From an uncultured Anderseniella sp. (GTDB taxonomy: Bacteria; Pseudomonadota; Alphaproteobacteria; Rhizobiales; Aestuariivirgaceae): a stretch of DNA of 64,000 bases. Of this stretch, positions 45,627 through 55,533 are shown one piece after another; the stretch's first letter is position 1; every line of letters starts with the position of its first letter. The notes beneath the pieces were generated by a model. That model searched no databases and was not told the DNA's origin. It saw nothing but the letters and a program-made list of their open reading frames with translations. The DNA lies in the NCBI GenBank assembly GCA_947488295.1, contig CANKYU010000003.1, forward strand, positions 186,001 to 250,000. The letters run 5' to 3'. The position numbers and the translations under genes are program-made.

Positions 45627-46382
45627 TCAGGTCTTCCGCTCATCGCTGATGATCCGGCCATCCTCCAGAGTGACGATCCGATCTGCCAGATCGAGGATAC
45701 GATTGTCGTGTGTTACCATCAATGTTGTTGTCTGCCGTTCGATAGCCAGACGTTTCAGCAATGATACAGCCTGATAACCGGTCTCCTTGTCCAAAGCTGC
45801 AGTGGGTTCATCGGCAAAGATGATATCCGGGTTCCCGACAAGCGCTCTTGCAATTGCCACTCGCTGCTTCTGACCGCCAGAAAGCTTCGCGGGAAGATCG
45901 TCAACTTTGTCGCCAATGCTAAGTAGTTCCAGAATATGTGTGCACACTCGCCGCCAGGATTTCAGTGCAGTGCGTCCGTGGACTTCAAGGCCCATGCGCA
46001 CATTCTGAACAGCCGTCAGGCTCTCATGCAGGTTGTGGGCCTGGAATATGAACCCCAACCGACGTCTCGCGTGGACAAGTTGATCTTCTGTTGCGTTATG
46101 GAGCTCCTCACCAAGCAGCCTTACGCTGCCTTCCTCAACGCGCCTGAGACATCCAACGAGAGTGAGAAGCGTGGTCTTGCCCGAGCCTGATGCACCCATC
46201 AGGATAACAAGCTGTCCGGGATCAATTGTCATGTTGATATCAAACAGCACCTGTTTTCGCGCGTCTTCGGCGCCAAAAGAATGGTTGAGATTCCTGGTCA
46301 CAATTGGGGCAGAATGCCCTTCTGGCTCAGAAGCCGGAACCGGCATGTGCATCTGCAAGATTTTTCCTGTTTCGAAACTCAT
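45627..46382 (-). CDS. ABC transporter ATP-binding protein, DevA-like
   Basis: ATG 46382 gives 251 residues. Walker A GASGSGKTT (63-71), signature LSGGQKQRVAIARAL, Walker B DIIFADEPT and the switch His in VTHDNR are all intact. It pairs with the permease ending 10 bp upstream. DevA/LolD-type ATPases drive exporters that push substrate across the envelope rather than through the permease pore. Frames upstream of 46382 overlap the permease. Confidence 0.9.
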   Translation of the reverse strand: MSFETGKILQMHMPVPASEPEGHSAPIVTRNLNHSFGAEDARKQVLFDINMTIDPGQLVILMGASGSGKTTLLTLVGCLRRVEEGSVRLLGEELHNATEDQLVHARRRLGFIFQAHNLHESLTAVQNVRMGLEVHGRTALKSWRRVCTHILELLSIGDKVDDLPAKLSGGQKQRVAIARALVGNPDIIFADEPTAALDKETGYQAVSLLKRLAIERQTTTLMVTHDNRILDLADRIVTLEDGRIISDERKT

Positions 46383-46392
46383 GATGGTGGCC

Positions 46393-47568
46393 TCAGAACA
46401 AGTCCGCCGGATTGGCGCCGGCCAGACGCCGGGTGGCAAAAGCACCTGATGCAGCACACATCACTATCGTGCCTCCCAGAACATAGAGCGCACGCGACAG
46501 CGTCATGGCTACCGGCAAGCCCGTACCGGCTGCGGTCAACTGATATATGATTTCAGACAACACGATACCCGGCACAAAACCGATCAGCGCCAGAACGAAA
46601 GCTTCCTCGAAAACGATGCTCCGGAAGAAACTCTGCTTGTATCCTATGGCCTTGAAAGTTGCATATTCACTCAGATGGTCCGCCACATCCGTGGACAGGA
46701 CCTGATAAACAATGACGATGCCAACCAGAACACCAATGACGACCCCAAACCCGAATATTATGCCAATCGGCCTTTCCTGGGTTTGATAGCGCTGGTCGTC
46801 ATCCGTCGCAGTTGCCAGTGTGTTGACGACTGTATCTACTGATGGGACTTTTTGACGAAGCGCCTGCACAAACCGTTCAGCATTCACACCGGGTTTGAGG
46901 GTCACAAAAATGTAGTTTGGTGCGCTGGCTGTTCGCCTCGGGAAAAAATTCAGAAAAGTCTGGTCGGACACGATGATAAAACCATCTGAATCAAAGCCTG
47001 CCCCGACATCAAAAGTGCCTTGTATGTGAAGGTTGCGCCCTGATGCCTCGAAAGAATAGATCTTGCCTGCGTCAATAGTTTCCAATACCTGCATCGGCAT
47101 GTTGCGGGTCTTGCGGTCGATGAGCCCCACGTCCTGAAGTTTCAACCTGTCGCGGTTTGAATTGATCTCATGCGGTAGGAACGCCATGGCACCTGGATCC
47201 GTACCAAATACCCGCAGAGTGCTGGTTCCGCCATCAGGCCGCAGCCAGTCCAGCCCACCTATATAGACAGGCGTGGCCGAGGCGACCTCGTCGAAGGCCA
47301 AAGCTTCAAACATGCGCTGGCGCGGCAAAGTACCGGAGTCTGAAAGCGTGTTGGTGTCGGACGCGTAAATCAGCACGTCCGCCTTGATCATCTTGTAAGG
47401 CATTACGGCGCTGTCAACCAAAGCACCGAGAAAGCCCAACTGGACGAATATCAAAACATTGGCGAAGGCGACGCCCGCAAGGGCCGCGGCCAGTCTGTTC
47501 TTATTGTGCGTCAGTTGCAGCCATCCGATCGGTAGCCTGCCCAGTACATACCCCAACAAAGCAGTCAT
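46393..47568 (-). CDS. DevC-like ABC exporter permease
   Basis: The 391-residue MacB/FtsX-type permease has one N-terminal helix (31-51), a large periplasmic domain (52-265) and three C-terminal helices. The pattern (YVLGRLPIGWLQLTHNKNRLAAALAGVAFANVLIFVQLGFLGAL) and ATFKAIGYKQSFF are characteristic of DevC in cyanobacterial glycolipid export. It overlaps the adaptor stop by 4 bp (ATGA), showing coupling. The exported substrate is unknown. Confidence 0.88.
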   Translation of the reverse strand: MTALLGYVLGRLPIGWLQLTHNKNRLAAALAGVAFANVLIFVQLGFLGALVDSAVMPYKMIKADVLIYASDTNTLSDSGTLPRQRMFEALAFDEVASATPVYIGGLDWLRPDGGTSTLRVFGTDPGAMAFLPHEINSNRDRLKLQDVGLIDRKTRNMPMQVLETIDAGKIYSFEASGRNLHIQGTFDVGAGFDSDGFIIVSDQTFLNFFPRRTASAPNYIFVTLKPGVNAERFVQALRQKVPSVDTVVNTLATATDDDQRYQTQERPIGIIFGFGVVIGVLVGIVIVYQVLSTDVADHLSEYATFKAIGYKQSFFRSIVFEEAFVLALIGFVPGIVLSEIIYQLTAAGTGLPVAMTLSRALYVLGGTIVMCAASGAFATRRLAGANPADLF

Positions 47569-48851
47569 TTGTCTTGTCCGACCTGTATTTTGGCTTCGAC
47601 CTGCAGGTTGGTGAATCTGGAAGCCGTTTTCGAAGAGCTGTCATCCAGGCCCACGATGACTTCGACAACCCGAGCATCTGTGCTTGCAGCGGGGTCAGAA
47701 GCGATCACCGACTGCTTCCTGATTTGCAGTCCTATGCGTTTGACTTCGCCTGTGAGGGTTGCCGGCAGGCTTGCCGATGAAATCTCTACCGGATCACCTA
47801 CAGAAACATGTCGTATTGAGGTCTGGTAGACCTCTACTTCAACAGTCATGTTGCTGATATCACCGACATCCATGATGCCATCGTTGCCAGGCTTCTCCCC
47901 TGCGCGGGCGTGGATTTCGAGGACTGTTCCATCAATCGGTGAGTGGACATAGGCTTGCCTGAGATCCTGCCGGGCGCGTCGCAGATCTGACCTCGCCGAT
48001 TCCAGGTTTTTCAGCGCGACCACCACGTCGCTTTGCTCATCAATATCGGTCGATGTGTAGCGAGACAGAGTTGCTTTGGCCTGATCCACCTGTTTTTCAG
48101 CCTGTTCACTGGTCGCGCGTTTTGTGTCGAATGTTGCCTTGGACACCACTCGTTGCGAATACAGGGTGCTGGTGCGCTCAAAGTCCAGCCTGGCACTCAA
48201 CGCGGCTGCTTCAGCGTTGGCCAGACTTGCCTGGGCTTCAGCCAGGCTGGCACGTGTTTGCGATCTGGTTTTTGCAAGGTCAGCTTCACGAACTGAGATG
48301 GTTGCTTGCGCAGAGTTAATGGTGGCCTGGAGCTTGTCTTCATTGTCCAGCACGGCCAGTACCTGGCCGGCTTTGACGACATCGCCTTCCACGATTTTCA
48401 GGGCCTGAAGACGCGCATCCCCCGCACCTGACGGGGGCGCCACCGTGATGACCTTGCCGCTTGGCACCAGCTTGCCCAGCGCGATAACGCTGGATACGGT
48501 CTGTCCGGTGCCGGTAACTGGTGAACTTTTGCTGTCCTTGCCTGAAGCGGGCTTGGGTTTGGTGGGTAGTGCAATGGGGGTGGCCGTTCCCGCACCAGCT
48601 TCCAGACCGAGATATTCCATAATTATCTGCAATGGCTTGGGTTGCCGGTACAATCCGGAAACTCCGCCCGCCACGACTGAAGTGCAAACGATCAGAACCA
48701 GCGCCATAATCCGGTAGCCCCAGGGTACTGAGCGCAAGCGGGGTGCTGCTTTGGTGCTACCGGATTGTTTGACAACCTGTAGTGGTAGTGCTGCCGTTGC
48801 CTGGCTTTCCGGTTCACTCAATTTGTTGTCGGCTCCTGTCGGGGAACTCAT
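47565..48851 (-). CDS. DevB-like membrane fusion protein
   Basis: ATG 48851 gives 428 residues: short cytoplasmic N-terminus, one membrane helix (GYRIMALVLIVCTSVVAGGVSGLY), then periplasmic hairpin (coiled coil around STISVREADLAKTRSQ to RRARQDLRQAY) and barrel domains (biotinyl-lipoyl-like SPIDGTVLEIHARAGEKP). This adaptor links the ABC permease to an outer membrane channel; no TolC gene is near. Order adaptor-permease-ATPase matches devBCA. The frame upstream to 49007 encodes a hydrophobic stretch and is an alternative start. Confidence 0.87.
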   Translation of the reverse strand: MSSPTGADNKLSEPESQATAALPLQVVKQSGSTKAAPRLRSVPWGYRIMALVLIVCTSVVAGGVSGLYRQPKPLQIIMEYLGLEAGAGTATPIALPTKPKPASGKDSKSSPVTGTGQTVSSVIALGKLVPSGKVITVAPPSGAGDARLQALKIVEGDVVKAGQVLAVLDNEDKLQATINSAQATISVREADLAKTRSQTRASLAEAQASLANAEAAALSARLDFERTSTLYSQRVVSKATFDTKRATSEQAEKQVDQAKATLSRYTSTDIDEQSDVVVALKNLESARSDLRRARQDLRQAYVHSPIDGTVLEIHARAGEKPGNDGIMDVGDISNMTVEVEVYQTSIRHVSVGDPVEISSASLPATLTGEVKRIGLQIRKQSVIASDPAASTDARVVEVIVGLDDSSSKTASRFTNLQVEAKIQVGQDK

Positions 48852-49164
48852 GGTGTGATCTCGACTCTTGTGTAGTTTTTTGCTGCCGCAGCAGCTGCAA
48901 ATGGCATTCGTTTTGAATTCCTGAAGCAGCCGGTTCTGAGGTTTGCTTAGCAGCCATTGACCGCATGTTCCCACCAGCAAAATGCCTAAAATGTAAAGAA
49001 GTGTCACAACAGGTTTTTCCGGGACACTTTGTTACAACTCCGACATCTGTTGAAGCCTGGCGACTGGTAATTTCCTGAGCTGTCGCAAAGGCCTGCTGCT
49101 GTGAATTTCGATCAAGGCCAGTTGTGTGCCGCACACCACATTGCCAATCAGGAGGTAATTTCCA

Positions 49165-49524
49165 GTGAAGACCAGACTTTTCATACGCCGCGTCGTTACC
49201 GCACTGCCAATTTCACTTGTACTGTTCACCTACAACGCCGGCTCAGGTCTGGCATCCGACGATTTCATCCGGCAGATAGCCGATGGCCGTGCATGGGTGT
49301 TCAAGGGAGAAAATGGCCGAAACGGCCGCTTGACCCTTAACCCGGACGGGTCAGGGAAAATGAAGGCAGGGTTCATGTCAATGTCCACCAAGTGGCGGCC
49401 CGCACCAGGCGGATTCTGCATGGAAGCACGAATGATGGGCAACAGATGCGTCGAGCTTGGCCAAAGCAACAATGGTTTCATTGCTTACCAAAGCGGAAAA
49501 GTTGCGTTCACGCTTTCCCGCTAG
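49165..49524 (+). CDS. Small secreted protein of unknown function
   Basis: The GTG at 49165 has a perfect AGGAGG six bases upstream. The 119-residue product carries a signal peptide (RRVVTALPISLVLFTYNAGSGLA) and a small globular domain (AWVFKGENGRNGRLTLNPDGSGKMKAGFMS, then CMEARMMGNRCVELGQ) with two or three cysteines. The repeated glycine and strand pattern suggest a beta fold. It is divergent from the DevBCA operon and may share its regulation. Confidence 0.7.
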   Translation: MKTRLFIRRVVTALPISLVLFTYNAGSGLASDDFIRQIADGRAWVFKGENGRNGRLTLNPDGSGKMKAGFMSMSTKWRPAPGGFCMEARMMGNRCVELGQSNNGFIAYQSGKVAFTLSR

Positions 49525-49704
49525 GGCAAACAGGATTGGCCGGCATCTGCTGCTGCAGAATTACACCCCGTAATGTCGGCCATGGCCCGCCTGCTTCAAA
49601 ACCACTTTCGAATGTCCGTCTGTCAGCTCCAGTACGGAAAGGCAAGAAAGAGGGTGGCGGGGCAGGCGGGATCGTACTGATCAAGACACACCAGAGGTAG
49701 TTTG

Positions 49705-50922
49705 ATGCAGAACTCGCTTTTCCAACCCGTCAGGGCCCTGGGCCGGACTACCGTTTTATTGATGATGTTGCTCGTGGCAGGTTGTGCTTCGATGCCCAGG
49801 GACAGCTTCACGCTTGGCGACCAGCAGCAAGCCGAAGTGTCCGGATTTTCGAATATCCGACATTGGGCAGACGCGTCCGCAGATGAATTGGCTCGGATCT
49901 CCCCCGTCAAGGCAGTAATGCGTTCAGATCGCCGGACGCCGGCACAGATGCTGGCTTTATCGGGCGGGGGTGGCGCAGGAGCTTATGGCGCAGGTTTGCT
50001 GGTTGGCTGGACGAATTCAAACAAGCGTCCGGCATTTGATGTCGTTACCGGCGTTAGTGCTGGTGCCCTGATTGCGCCGTTTGCCTTTCTGGGATCGCGT
50101 TACGATCCACAACTTCGCAGCCTCTTTACCAGTGGTATTGCCAAAGACTTGAACCAGCGACGTGGGCCAATTCGCGCGCTGATCTCAAACGGAGCATCAG
50201 ACAACAGTAATTTCAGAAAACTGATTGCCCGGTATGTTACGCCTGATGTCGTGTTCGAGATTGCCCGGGCGCATGCAAATGGCCGGCGCCTGCTCGTGGT
50301 CACAACCAATCTGGATGCCCAGCGAGCCATGGTCTGGGACATTGGCGCAATAGCGATGCATGCAAATATAGACAAGTCCATGCATCTCATCCACCAGGTG
50401 TTGCTGGCATCCGCCAGCGTACCGGGAGTGTTTCCTGCAGTGAAAATAAGCGCGGTTGCAAACGGTCAAGAATTTTCGGAATTGCATTCTGATGGCGGTG
50501 TTGCAACTCAGATCTATACTGCGCCAGAGGTTGTGCTGGCCGGCGGCGTACCGAAACCAACCAGGACGCCTCATGGTTCCAGGATTTATATGATTGTGAA
50601 CAATACGATCGATCCGGAGTTTTCTGTCGTAAAGGCCACGTCACTATCGATTGCATCCAGGGCCTACTCCACGTTCATTAAAAGCCACACGCGCCAGACA
50701 ATCTCCCAGACCTACAATCTGAGCAGGAAAACCGGGCTGGATTTCAACCTGAGTTACATTGAAGAAAAAGTACCTTATGACGCGACGGATCCGTTCAACA
50801 CCAAGTATATGAGGCGGCTGTTTGACATTGGGTATGCTACTGGAAACAGGGATGCTTGGAAGAAAACGCCACCAATACTCACCAGTGTACCTGTGGAAAA
50901 TGCTGTTATAGCAAGAAAGTAA
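49705..50922 (+). CDS. Patatin-like phospholipase lipoprotein
   Basis: ATG 49705, with AGAGGTAG upstream, gives 405 residues. A lipobox with C27 (LLVAGCASM) marks it as a lipoprotein. The patatin core has the oxyanion loop SGGGGAGAYGAG (86-97), nucleophile GVSAG (S118) and the D263 of DGG. It should hydrolyse acyl esters at the membrane. It sits between the secreted-protein gene and the two-component pair, suggesting an envelope lipid function. Confidence 0.88.
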   Translation: MQNSLFQPVRALGRTTVLLMMLLVAGCASMPRDSFTLGDQQQAEVSGFSNIRHWADASADELARISPVKAVMRSDRRTPAQMLALSGGGGAGAYGAGLLVGWTNSNKRPAFDVVTGVSAGALIAPFAFLGSRYDPQLRSLFTSGIAKDLNQRRGPIRALISNGASDNSNFRKLIARYVTPDVVFEIARAHANGRRLLVVTTNLDAQRAMVWDIGAIAMHANIDKSMHLIHQVLLASASVPGVFPAVKISAVANGQEFSELHSDGGVATQIYTAPEVVLAGGVPKPTRTPHGSRIYMIVNNTIDPEFSVVKATSLSIASRAYSTFIKSHTRQTISQTYNLSRKTGLDFNLSYIEEKVPYDATDPFNTKYMRRLFDIGYATGNRDAWKKTPPILTSVPVENAVIARK

Positions 50923-50970
50923 CCAGCCTTGCCCTTTGGGCAGTTGTTGCAACATTAGAGTTTGTACGGC

Positions 50971-51690
50971 ATGCAGAACAGCCATCACATACTTGTCGTT
51001 GACGATCATCGCGACATCAGAGAACCGTTGACCAAGTACATGAAACAGCAGGGTTTTCGGGTGTCATCTGCCGTCGATGCAGCGCAGGCGCGTGAGTTGC
51101 TCCAGACCAACCGGTTCGATCTGATCGTTCTTGATATTATGATGCCTGGTGAAGACGGGCTTTCGCTTTGCCGCCATATACAGGCAACCAGTCAAATTCC
51201 TGTAATCCTGCTGACCGCTGTTTCAGACGAGATTGACAGAATTCTCGGACTTGAACTTGGTGCGGATGACTACGTGGTGAAGCCCTTTAATCCCCGCGAA
51301 CTGCTTGCCAGGGTAAAGTCCGTTTTGCGCCGATCTGAAACCATGCCCACATCCTCTGAAACAACGACGCCAAAACGTTTCCGGTTTGATGGCTGGACTC
51401 TAATTTTCAACACACGCGAGGTTGAGCACACCGATGGGCGTGTAGTCACGCTGACCACGTCAGAGTTTCAGATTCTTCTGGCCATGCTTGAAAGACCGAA
51501 TTTCGCATTGTCCCGGGACCAATTGCTCGATCTGACCAAAGGAAGAGCGGCCGTGGTTTTCGACAGAACGATTGACAATCACGTCAGTCGACTGCGCCAG
51601 AAGCTCGAGGTAGACCCAGGTGAACCCAAGTTACTTCAGACAGTGTGGGGCCGGGGCTACAAGATCGCATGCGAGGTAATAGTCGAATGA
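50971..51690 (+). CDS. OmpR-family response regulator
   Basis: From ATG 50971 the protein is 239 residues: receiver domain with phospho-acceptor D55 (VLDIMMPGEDG), D11/D12 and K104 (VVKPFNPREL), then a winged-helix DNA-binding domain ending VWGRGYKIACEV. A TTG three codons earlier is also open. It is followed after 43 bp by its sensor kinase gene. Likely targets are the porin at 53377 and possibly the adjacent export genes. Confidence 0.92.
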   Translation: MQNSHHILVVDDHRDIREPLTKYMKQQGFRVSSAVDAAQARELLQTNRFDLIVLDIMMPGEDGLSLCRHIQATSQIPVILLTAVSDEIDRILGLELGADDYVVKPFNPRELLARVKSVLRRSETMPTSSETTTPKRFRFDGWTLIFNTREVEHTDGRVVTLTTSEFQILLAMLERPNFALSRDQLLDLTKGRAAVVFDRTIDNHVSRLRQKLEVDPGEPKLLQTVWGRGYKIACEVIVE

Positions 51691-51733
51691 TCTTCTGCAA
51701 TGAGCCAGGAACCGTAAACTCAAGGCGGCCAAC

Positions 51734-53221
51734 ATGAACATCAAGAGATACCTGCCGAAGCGAATATCCAGCAGCCTGATTATTATAGTGGTCGGTGTTC
51801 TGCTCGTGAACAATGCCATAACCGCAGGGATCATCAACGTAATGATGACGCTGTCCATGCTGGAGACATCACGGCAACTTACCCTGCCGCAACTGGAACG
51901 TGCATACAAACTGGTCAATGAAGCCGCTGGCTTGCAAAAAACCGACGTAGCAAGATCACTCAGCAATGACATGCTGGTGCTTGACGTTAGACAGGCAAAG
52001 CCCGGCGCGAGCGAACTTCCTGAACCGGTTTATGGTTTTGGTCCGAACTCTGTGCGCGCAGCGACGGTGCAAGAGATTACCGGCAAAATGGGGCTTTCAT
52101 CAAACGAGGTTTCGGTCACGATTTTCCGTCCCACAGGAGTGCCGTTCCGCAGCATTTACTGGGGTTTGAACCCGGTTGGTATGTTGCATGAGCGACCCGA
52201 AAGCAGGGCAGATCCAGCTTCCACGCGGGACTGGTTATTTGCTGACATGCAGCTCTCGGACGGGCAATGGCTGCGCTCAGTCGCGCGCGTACCGGCCAAC
52301 ATCCGGATTTGGGCATGGCCTTCCATTGGATTGCTGGTTTTGTCGTCTGTTTTAACGTTGGTCCTGCTGACATTGATCATCCGCAGAATTACCAGACCAA
52401 TGCAGAACCTGGCGGACGCCGCTACGCGATTTGGCCGTGGCGAGGCTGTCAGCGATCTGGATGAAGATACCGGGCCGATTGAAGTTCGTGACATGGCGAC
52501 AGCATTCAATCGCATGCAGTTGCGGCTCAGTCAGTTCGTTACCGATCGAATGCGAATGCTGGCGGCAATCTCGCATGACTTACGAACTCCCATGACCAGT
52601 TTGCGGATCAACGCTGAATTTGTCGATGACCAGGAAGCAAAGATGCGGATTGAAAACGTGCTCGACGACATGCAGCAGATTGTGGAGTCGACGCTTGCCT
52701 TTGCCAGAAGCGAGGAAAAGACTGAAGGTACATCACAGGCCGATCTTACCCAGATGCTTGATGGAATCTGTCGCGAGTTCCGCCAGCAAGGTAGAGACGC
52801 GTTTCTGTCGCGCATTGCGCCAACACGTTACAGATGCCGGCCTGTGGAACTGAAACGGGCGTTCAGAAATCTGGTTGAGAACGCGATCAAGTACGGTCAC
52901 AAAGCCGACGTTGATATCCACGAAGATGGAACCAACCTGATGATATCGATAATCGATGCGGGACCGGGACTGCATCCGGACAATTTAGAGTTTGTCTTTA
53001 AACCATTTTCCAGGCTTGAGAGCTCGAGAAATCCCGAGACCGGCGGTGTCGGGCTTGGTCTTGCCATTGCGCGCTCGGCTATCCGCCGCCACGGTGGAGA
53101 TATCCAATTCAAAAATCTTGAGCAGGGCGGGCTGCAGACCATCGTGTATCTGCCGCTGGATGCAGCGCTCACCAATCACAGGCCCGAGACGACCAAGCAG
53201 GTTGCCACTGCAGCAGAGTAG
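51734..53221 (+). CDS. EnvZ-like sensor histidine kinase
   Basis: The 495-residue inner-membrane kinase has helices at about 13-40 and 195-217 around a periplasmic sensor domain of about 150 residues. A HAMP domain follows (RRITRPMQNLADAATRFGRGEAV), then the H-box with H281 (AAISHDLRTPMTSLR), and an ATPase domain with NLVENAIKYG, DAGPG and GGVGLGLAIA. It phosphorylates the upstream response regulator. The periplasmic part is not a recognised sensor type. Confidence 0.92.
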   Translation: MNIKRYLPKRISSSLIIIVVGVLLVNNAITAGIINVMMTLSMLETSRQLTLPQLERAYKLVNEAAGLQKTDVARSLSNDMLVLDVRQAKPGASELPEPVYGFGPNSVRAATVQEITGKMGLSSNEVSVTIFRPTGVPFRSIYWGLNPVGMLHERPESRADPASTRDWLFADMQLSDGQWLRSVARVPANIRIWAWPSIGLLVLSSVLTLVLLTLIIRRITRPMQNLADAATRFGRGEAVSDLDEDTGPIEVRDMATAFNRMQLRLSQFVTDRMRMLAAISHDLRTPMTSLRINAEFVDDQEAKMRIENVLDDMQQIVESTLAFARSEEKTEGTSQADLTQMLDGICREFRQQGRDAFLSRIAPTRYRCRPVELKRAFRNLVENAIKYGHKADVDIHEDGTNLMISIIDAGPGLHPDNLEFVFKPFSRLESSRNPETGGVGLGLAIARSAIRRHGGDIQFKNLEQGGLQTIVYLPLDAALTNHRPETTKQVATAAE

Positions 53222-53376
53222 CTGACTTGGCGACAAATTGTTACATCTTGGAGACAACATTTTCGGCGGAAATCTGCGATAGCTGTTCTAGGACAGTGTC
53301 TTTTGCCCTGGTCTGATCCACAGTCCGAGATGAGGGCCGGGCGGGGGCACTAACAAATGCGGAGCACAGACAATCT

Positions 53377-54069
53377 ATGAAAAACCCCCTTGTAATAGTT
53401 GCTGTTTCTTTTGGTGTTCTGGCATCAACACCTTCACACGCTGCGGATTACGGTCTGCCCGCAGACCCACTTGGTGCACATGACTGGTCGGGATCCTATT
53501 TTGGAGTGAAGCTTGGTGGCGTAGTAGATGGTCGGACAGACGGCGGCTTTGCTGGCGCGGCAGATGATATCGGCCTTGACGGAGTGCTTGTCGGAATAAT
53601 GTCCGGGCGCAACTTTCAGTTCGATCACATTGTCCTGGGGCTGGATAGCGATTTCTCGTTCACTGACGTCAACGGTTCCACAACGATTGGCGGACAGGCC
53701 GGCGAGGTCAGCCTGGATACGTTGTCGACCACCCGAGGACGCATCGGATACGCCTATGACCGTTTCCTGCCTTATGTGACGGGCGGCTTCGCAACTGCGC
53801 GGGCTGACTTTTCGCTTGACGGCGTGGGTTCGGAAAACGACGAGTGGTTTTTTGGCTATACTGTCGGTGGCGGCGTCGAATGGGCGGTTACTGACACCAT
53901 AGCAGCCCGAGTAGAGTATCAATTCATCGATTTTGGCTCAGAGAGCATCAGCATCGGAGGCAATCGGAGTACTGCCAGCATTGCTGATCTGCACGTCGTC
54001 CGGGCCGGCGTCTCGATCAAGACGGGTTTCATCTTTGATGCCATAAAGGCACGGGTCTGGCGGAACTGA
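53377..54069 (+). CDS. Outer-membrane beta-barrel protein (Omp25/31-like)
   Basis: The 230-residue protein has a signal peptide (MKNPLVIVAVSFGVLASTPSHA) and alternating-strand sequence (WSGSYFGVKLGGVVDG, TTRGRIGYAYDRFLPYVTGGFATARADF, VEWAVTDTIAARVEYQFIDFG). This is the eight-stranded OmpA-like barrel pattern found in rhizobial and Brucella Omp25/31 proteins. It follows the two-component pair by 155 bp with its own promoter space, so it is a likely target. Confidence 0.85.
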   Translation: MKNPLVIVAVSFGVLASTPSHAADYGLPADPLGAHDWSGSYFGVKLGGVVDGRTDGGFAGAADDIGLDGVLVGIMSGRNFQFDHIVLGLDSDFSFTDVNGSTTIGGQAGEVSLDTLSTTRGRIGYAYDRFLPYVTGGFATARADFSLDGVGSENDEWFFGYTVGGGVEWAVTDTIAARVEYQFIDFGSESISIGGNRSTASIADLHVVRAGVSIKTGFIFDAIKARVWRN

Positions 54070-54190
54070 CCCACAGTCGTACCTGTGATGGGGCACGAAG
54101 CTGTGCGGTACAGGCGCCGGTAACGAAAACTTTGCAGTTAGCCGATAACCTTACGTCAGTAAGTTCCGTGTTCAGACGAAAGCAGCAAAG

Positions 54191-54343
54191 ATGAGTTTAC
54201 CCCAATGTGACAAGGCAGGTGAAGCTGTCGAAGAACCCGGCTTTGCCTCAACAGGAGTGTTGCGCATCCTGGTGATCGGGGCGAAAGCCGCGATTGTCCT
54301 GTTTGTTTTCAGTGCGCTGCTCAGACTGCTGACAGGTAACTGA
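54191..54343 (+). CDS. 50-residue single-helix membrane protein
   Basis: The frame starts at ATG 54191 and ends at TGA 54341-54343. The product has an acidic soluble N-terminus and one hydrophobic helix (VLRILVIGAKAAIVLFVFSALLRLL). GAAAGCAGC is the only ribosome-site candidate. Coding is suggested by the clean helix and by lying in its own gap after the porin. It converges on the GcvT-family gene 10 bp away. Function unknown. Confidence 0.45.
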   Translation: MSLPQCDKAGEAVEEPGFASTGVLRILVIGAKAAIVLFVFSALLRLLTGN

Positions 54344-54353
54344 AGCAGCTATT

Positions 54354-55517
54354 CTAAGGAACCGTTTTGTCGAGCCCGCGCGGAATGCGCTTTTCCTTGT
54401 CATAAAACGGCAGTTCCACAATCTCGCAGGCAACCGTTTTACCTTGCGTGGTCTTCATGCTCAGGTTCTTGCCAGCCCAGTTTTCTGCCGTTTGGAAGCG
54501 AGCGTACCCGATGCCTGCGTTGAGGTAGGGTGACCATGCCCCGGCAGTAATGCGGGCAACGGCTTGTTCTCCATCCAGAATTTCACCGTGATAGGCCGGC
54601 GTGGCCTCCGCACACTTGACACCGTAAATCCGGGTGCCGGACTTGCCGTCCAGAATAGCGCTTCGGCCGATGAAGTCGGTCTTGTCCAGATCCACAAAGG
54701 CGTCCAGCCCAGCCTCGAATGGCGTCATGGAGATGTCGAAATCCGTGCCATTGTCCAGTATGCCTGCCTCCAGACGGCGAATCTCCATGGACGAAATACT
54801 GCCGACCTTCATGCCATGGGGCTCACCGGCTTCCAGCAGACAGTGCCACAGCATTGGGCAATCGGTTGCATCGCCCTGCGTGTAGACTTCGAAGCCCAGT
54901 TCTCCAGTCCAGCCGGTGCGGGAAACATAGACTTCCTGACCGCCGATCTTGAAAAATCCCGAATGAAAATATCCCATGCTTTCATCAATTGTTCCGCCGG
55001 ATGCAGCGCGCATGATGTCAACTGACGCCGGACCCTGTATCTGCAACACCCGCGAATGCGGATCAGAGACTGTGACGTCGAATTCTGCGCTATGGGCGTG
55101 CAGCCATGTCTCCAGTGCACCGTCAGGCTGCACATACCAGAACCTGTTCTCCGCCAGCCTGAACAGGATGCCGTCCATGAACACACCGCCCTTCGGTGTG
55201 CACGCAATAGCGTAACGGCCACGTCCCTGCTTCAGGCTGGATATCCTGCGGGCGAACACACGCTCCAGGAACGCAACGGCATCGGGTCCGGAAATCTCCA
55301 CCGGACGTTCCGGCACATCATAAAGGACAGCTTTACGGCGCAATGCCCAGTAGGCATCGGAGACGTCTTCACCATTGAACACGCTGTAATAGCGCCCGGC
55401 ATAGACCCCCATGACTGTGTGTTCGTTGGCCCAGCAGTCATGAAACGGTGACTGCTCAAAACGCCTGCTGCTGACGCGAACCGTCTGCTGCATGTCTGAA
55501 TGGATAGAATTACTCAT
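54354..55517 (-). CDS. GcvT-family aminomethyltransferase-like protein
   Basis: ATG 55517 gives 387 residues; about 100 open codons upstream are ignored because they overlap the divergent gene's promoter. The protein has the GcvT/YgfZ fold: VLYDVPERPVEISGPDAVAFLERVF, then KGGVFMDGILFRLAENRFWYV, GWTGELGFEVYT and the C-terminal barrel (GIGYARF). Members are folate-dependent aminomethyltransferases, demethylases (including DmdA) or tRNA-modifying proteins. Without gcvH/P nearby a demethylase role is likelier. A LysR gene is divergent. Confidence 0.82.
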   Translation of the reverse strand: MSNSIHSDMQQTVRVSSRRFEQSPFHDCWANEHTVMGVYAGRYYSVFNGEDVSDAYWALRRKAVLYDVPERPVEISGPDAVAFLERVFARRISSLKQGRGRYAIACTPKGGVFMDGILFRLAENRFWYVQPDGALETWLHAHSAEFDVTVSDPHSRVLQIQGPASVDIMRAASGGTIDESMGYFHSGFFKIGGQEVYVSRTGWTGELGFEVYTQGDATDCPMLWHCLLEAGEPHGMKVGSISSMEIRRLEAGILDNGTDFDISMTPFEAGLDAFVDLDKTDFIGRSAILDGKSGTRIYGVKCAEATPAYHGEILDGEQAVARITAGAWSPYLNAGIGYARFQTAENWAGKNLSMKTTQGKTVACEIVELPFYDKEKRIPRGLDKTVP

Positions 55518-55533
55518 CGGGATGCTCCGGAAT

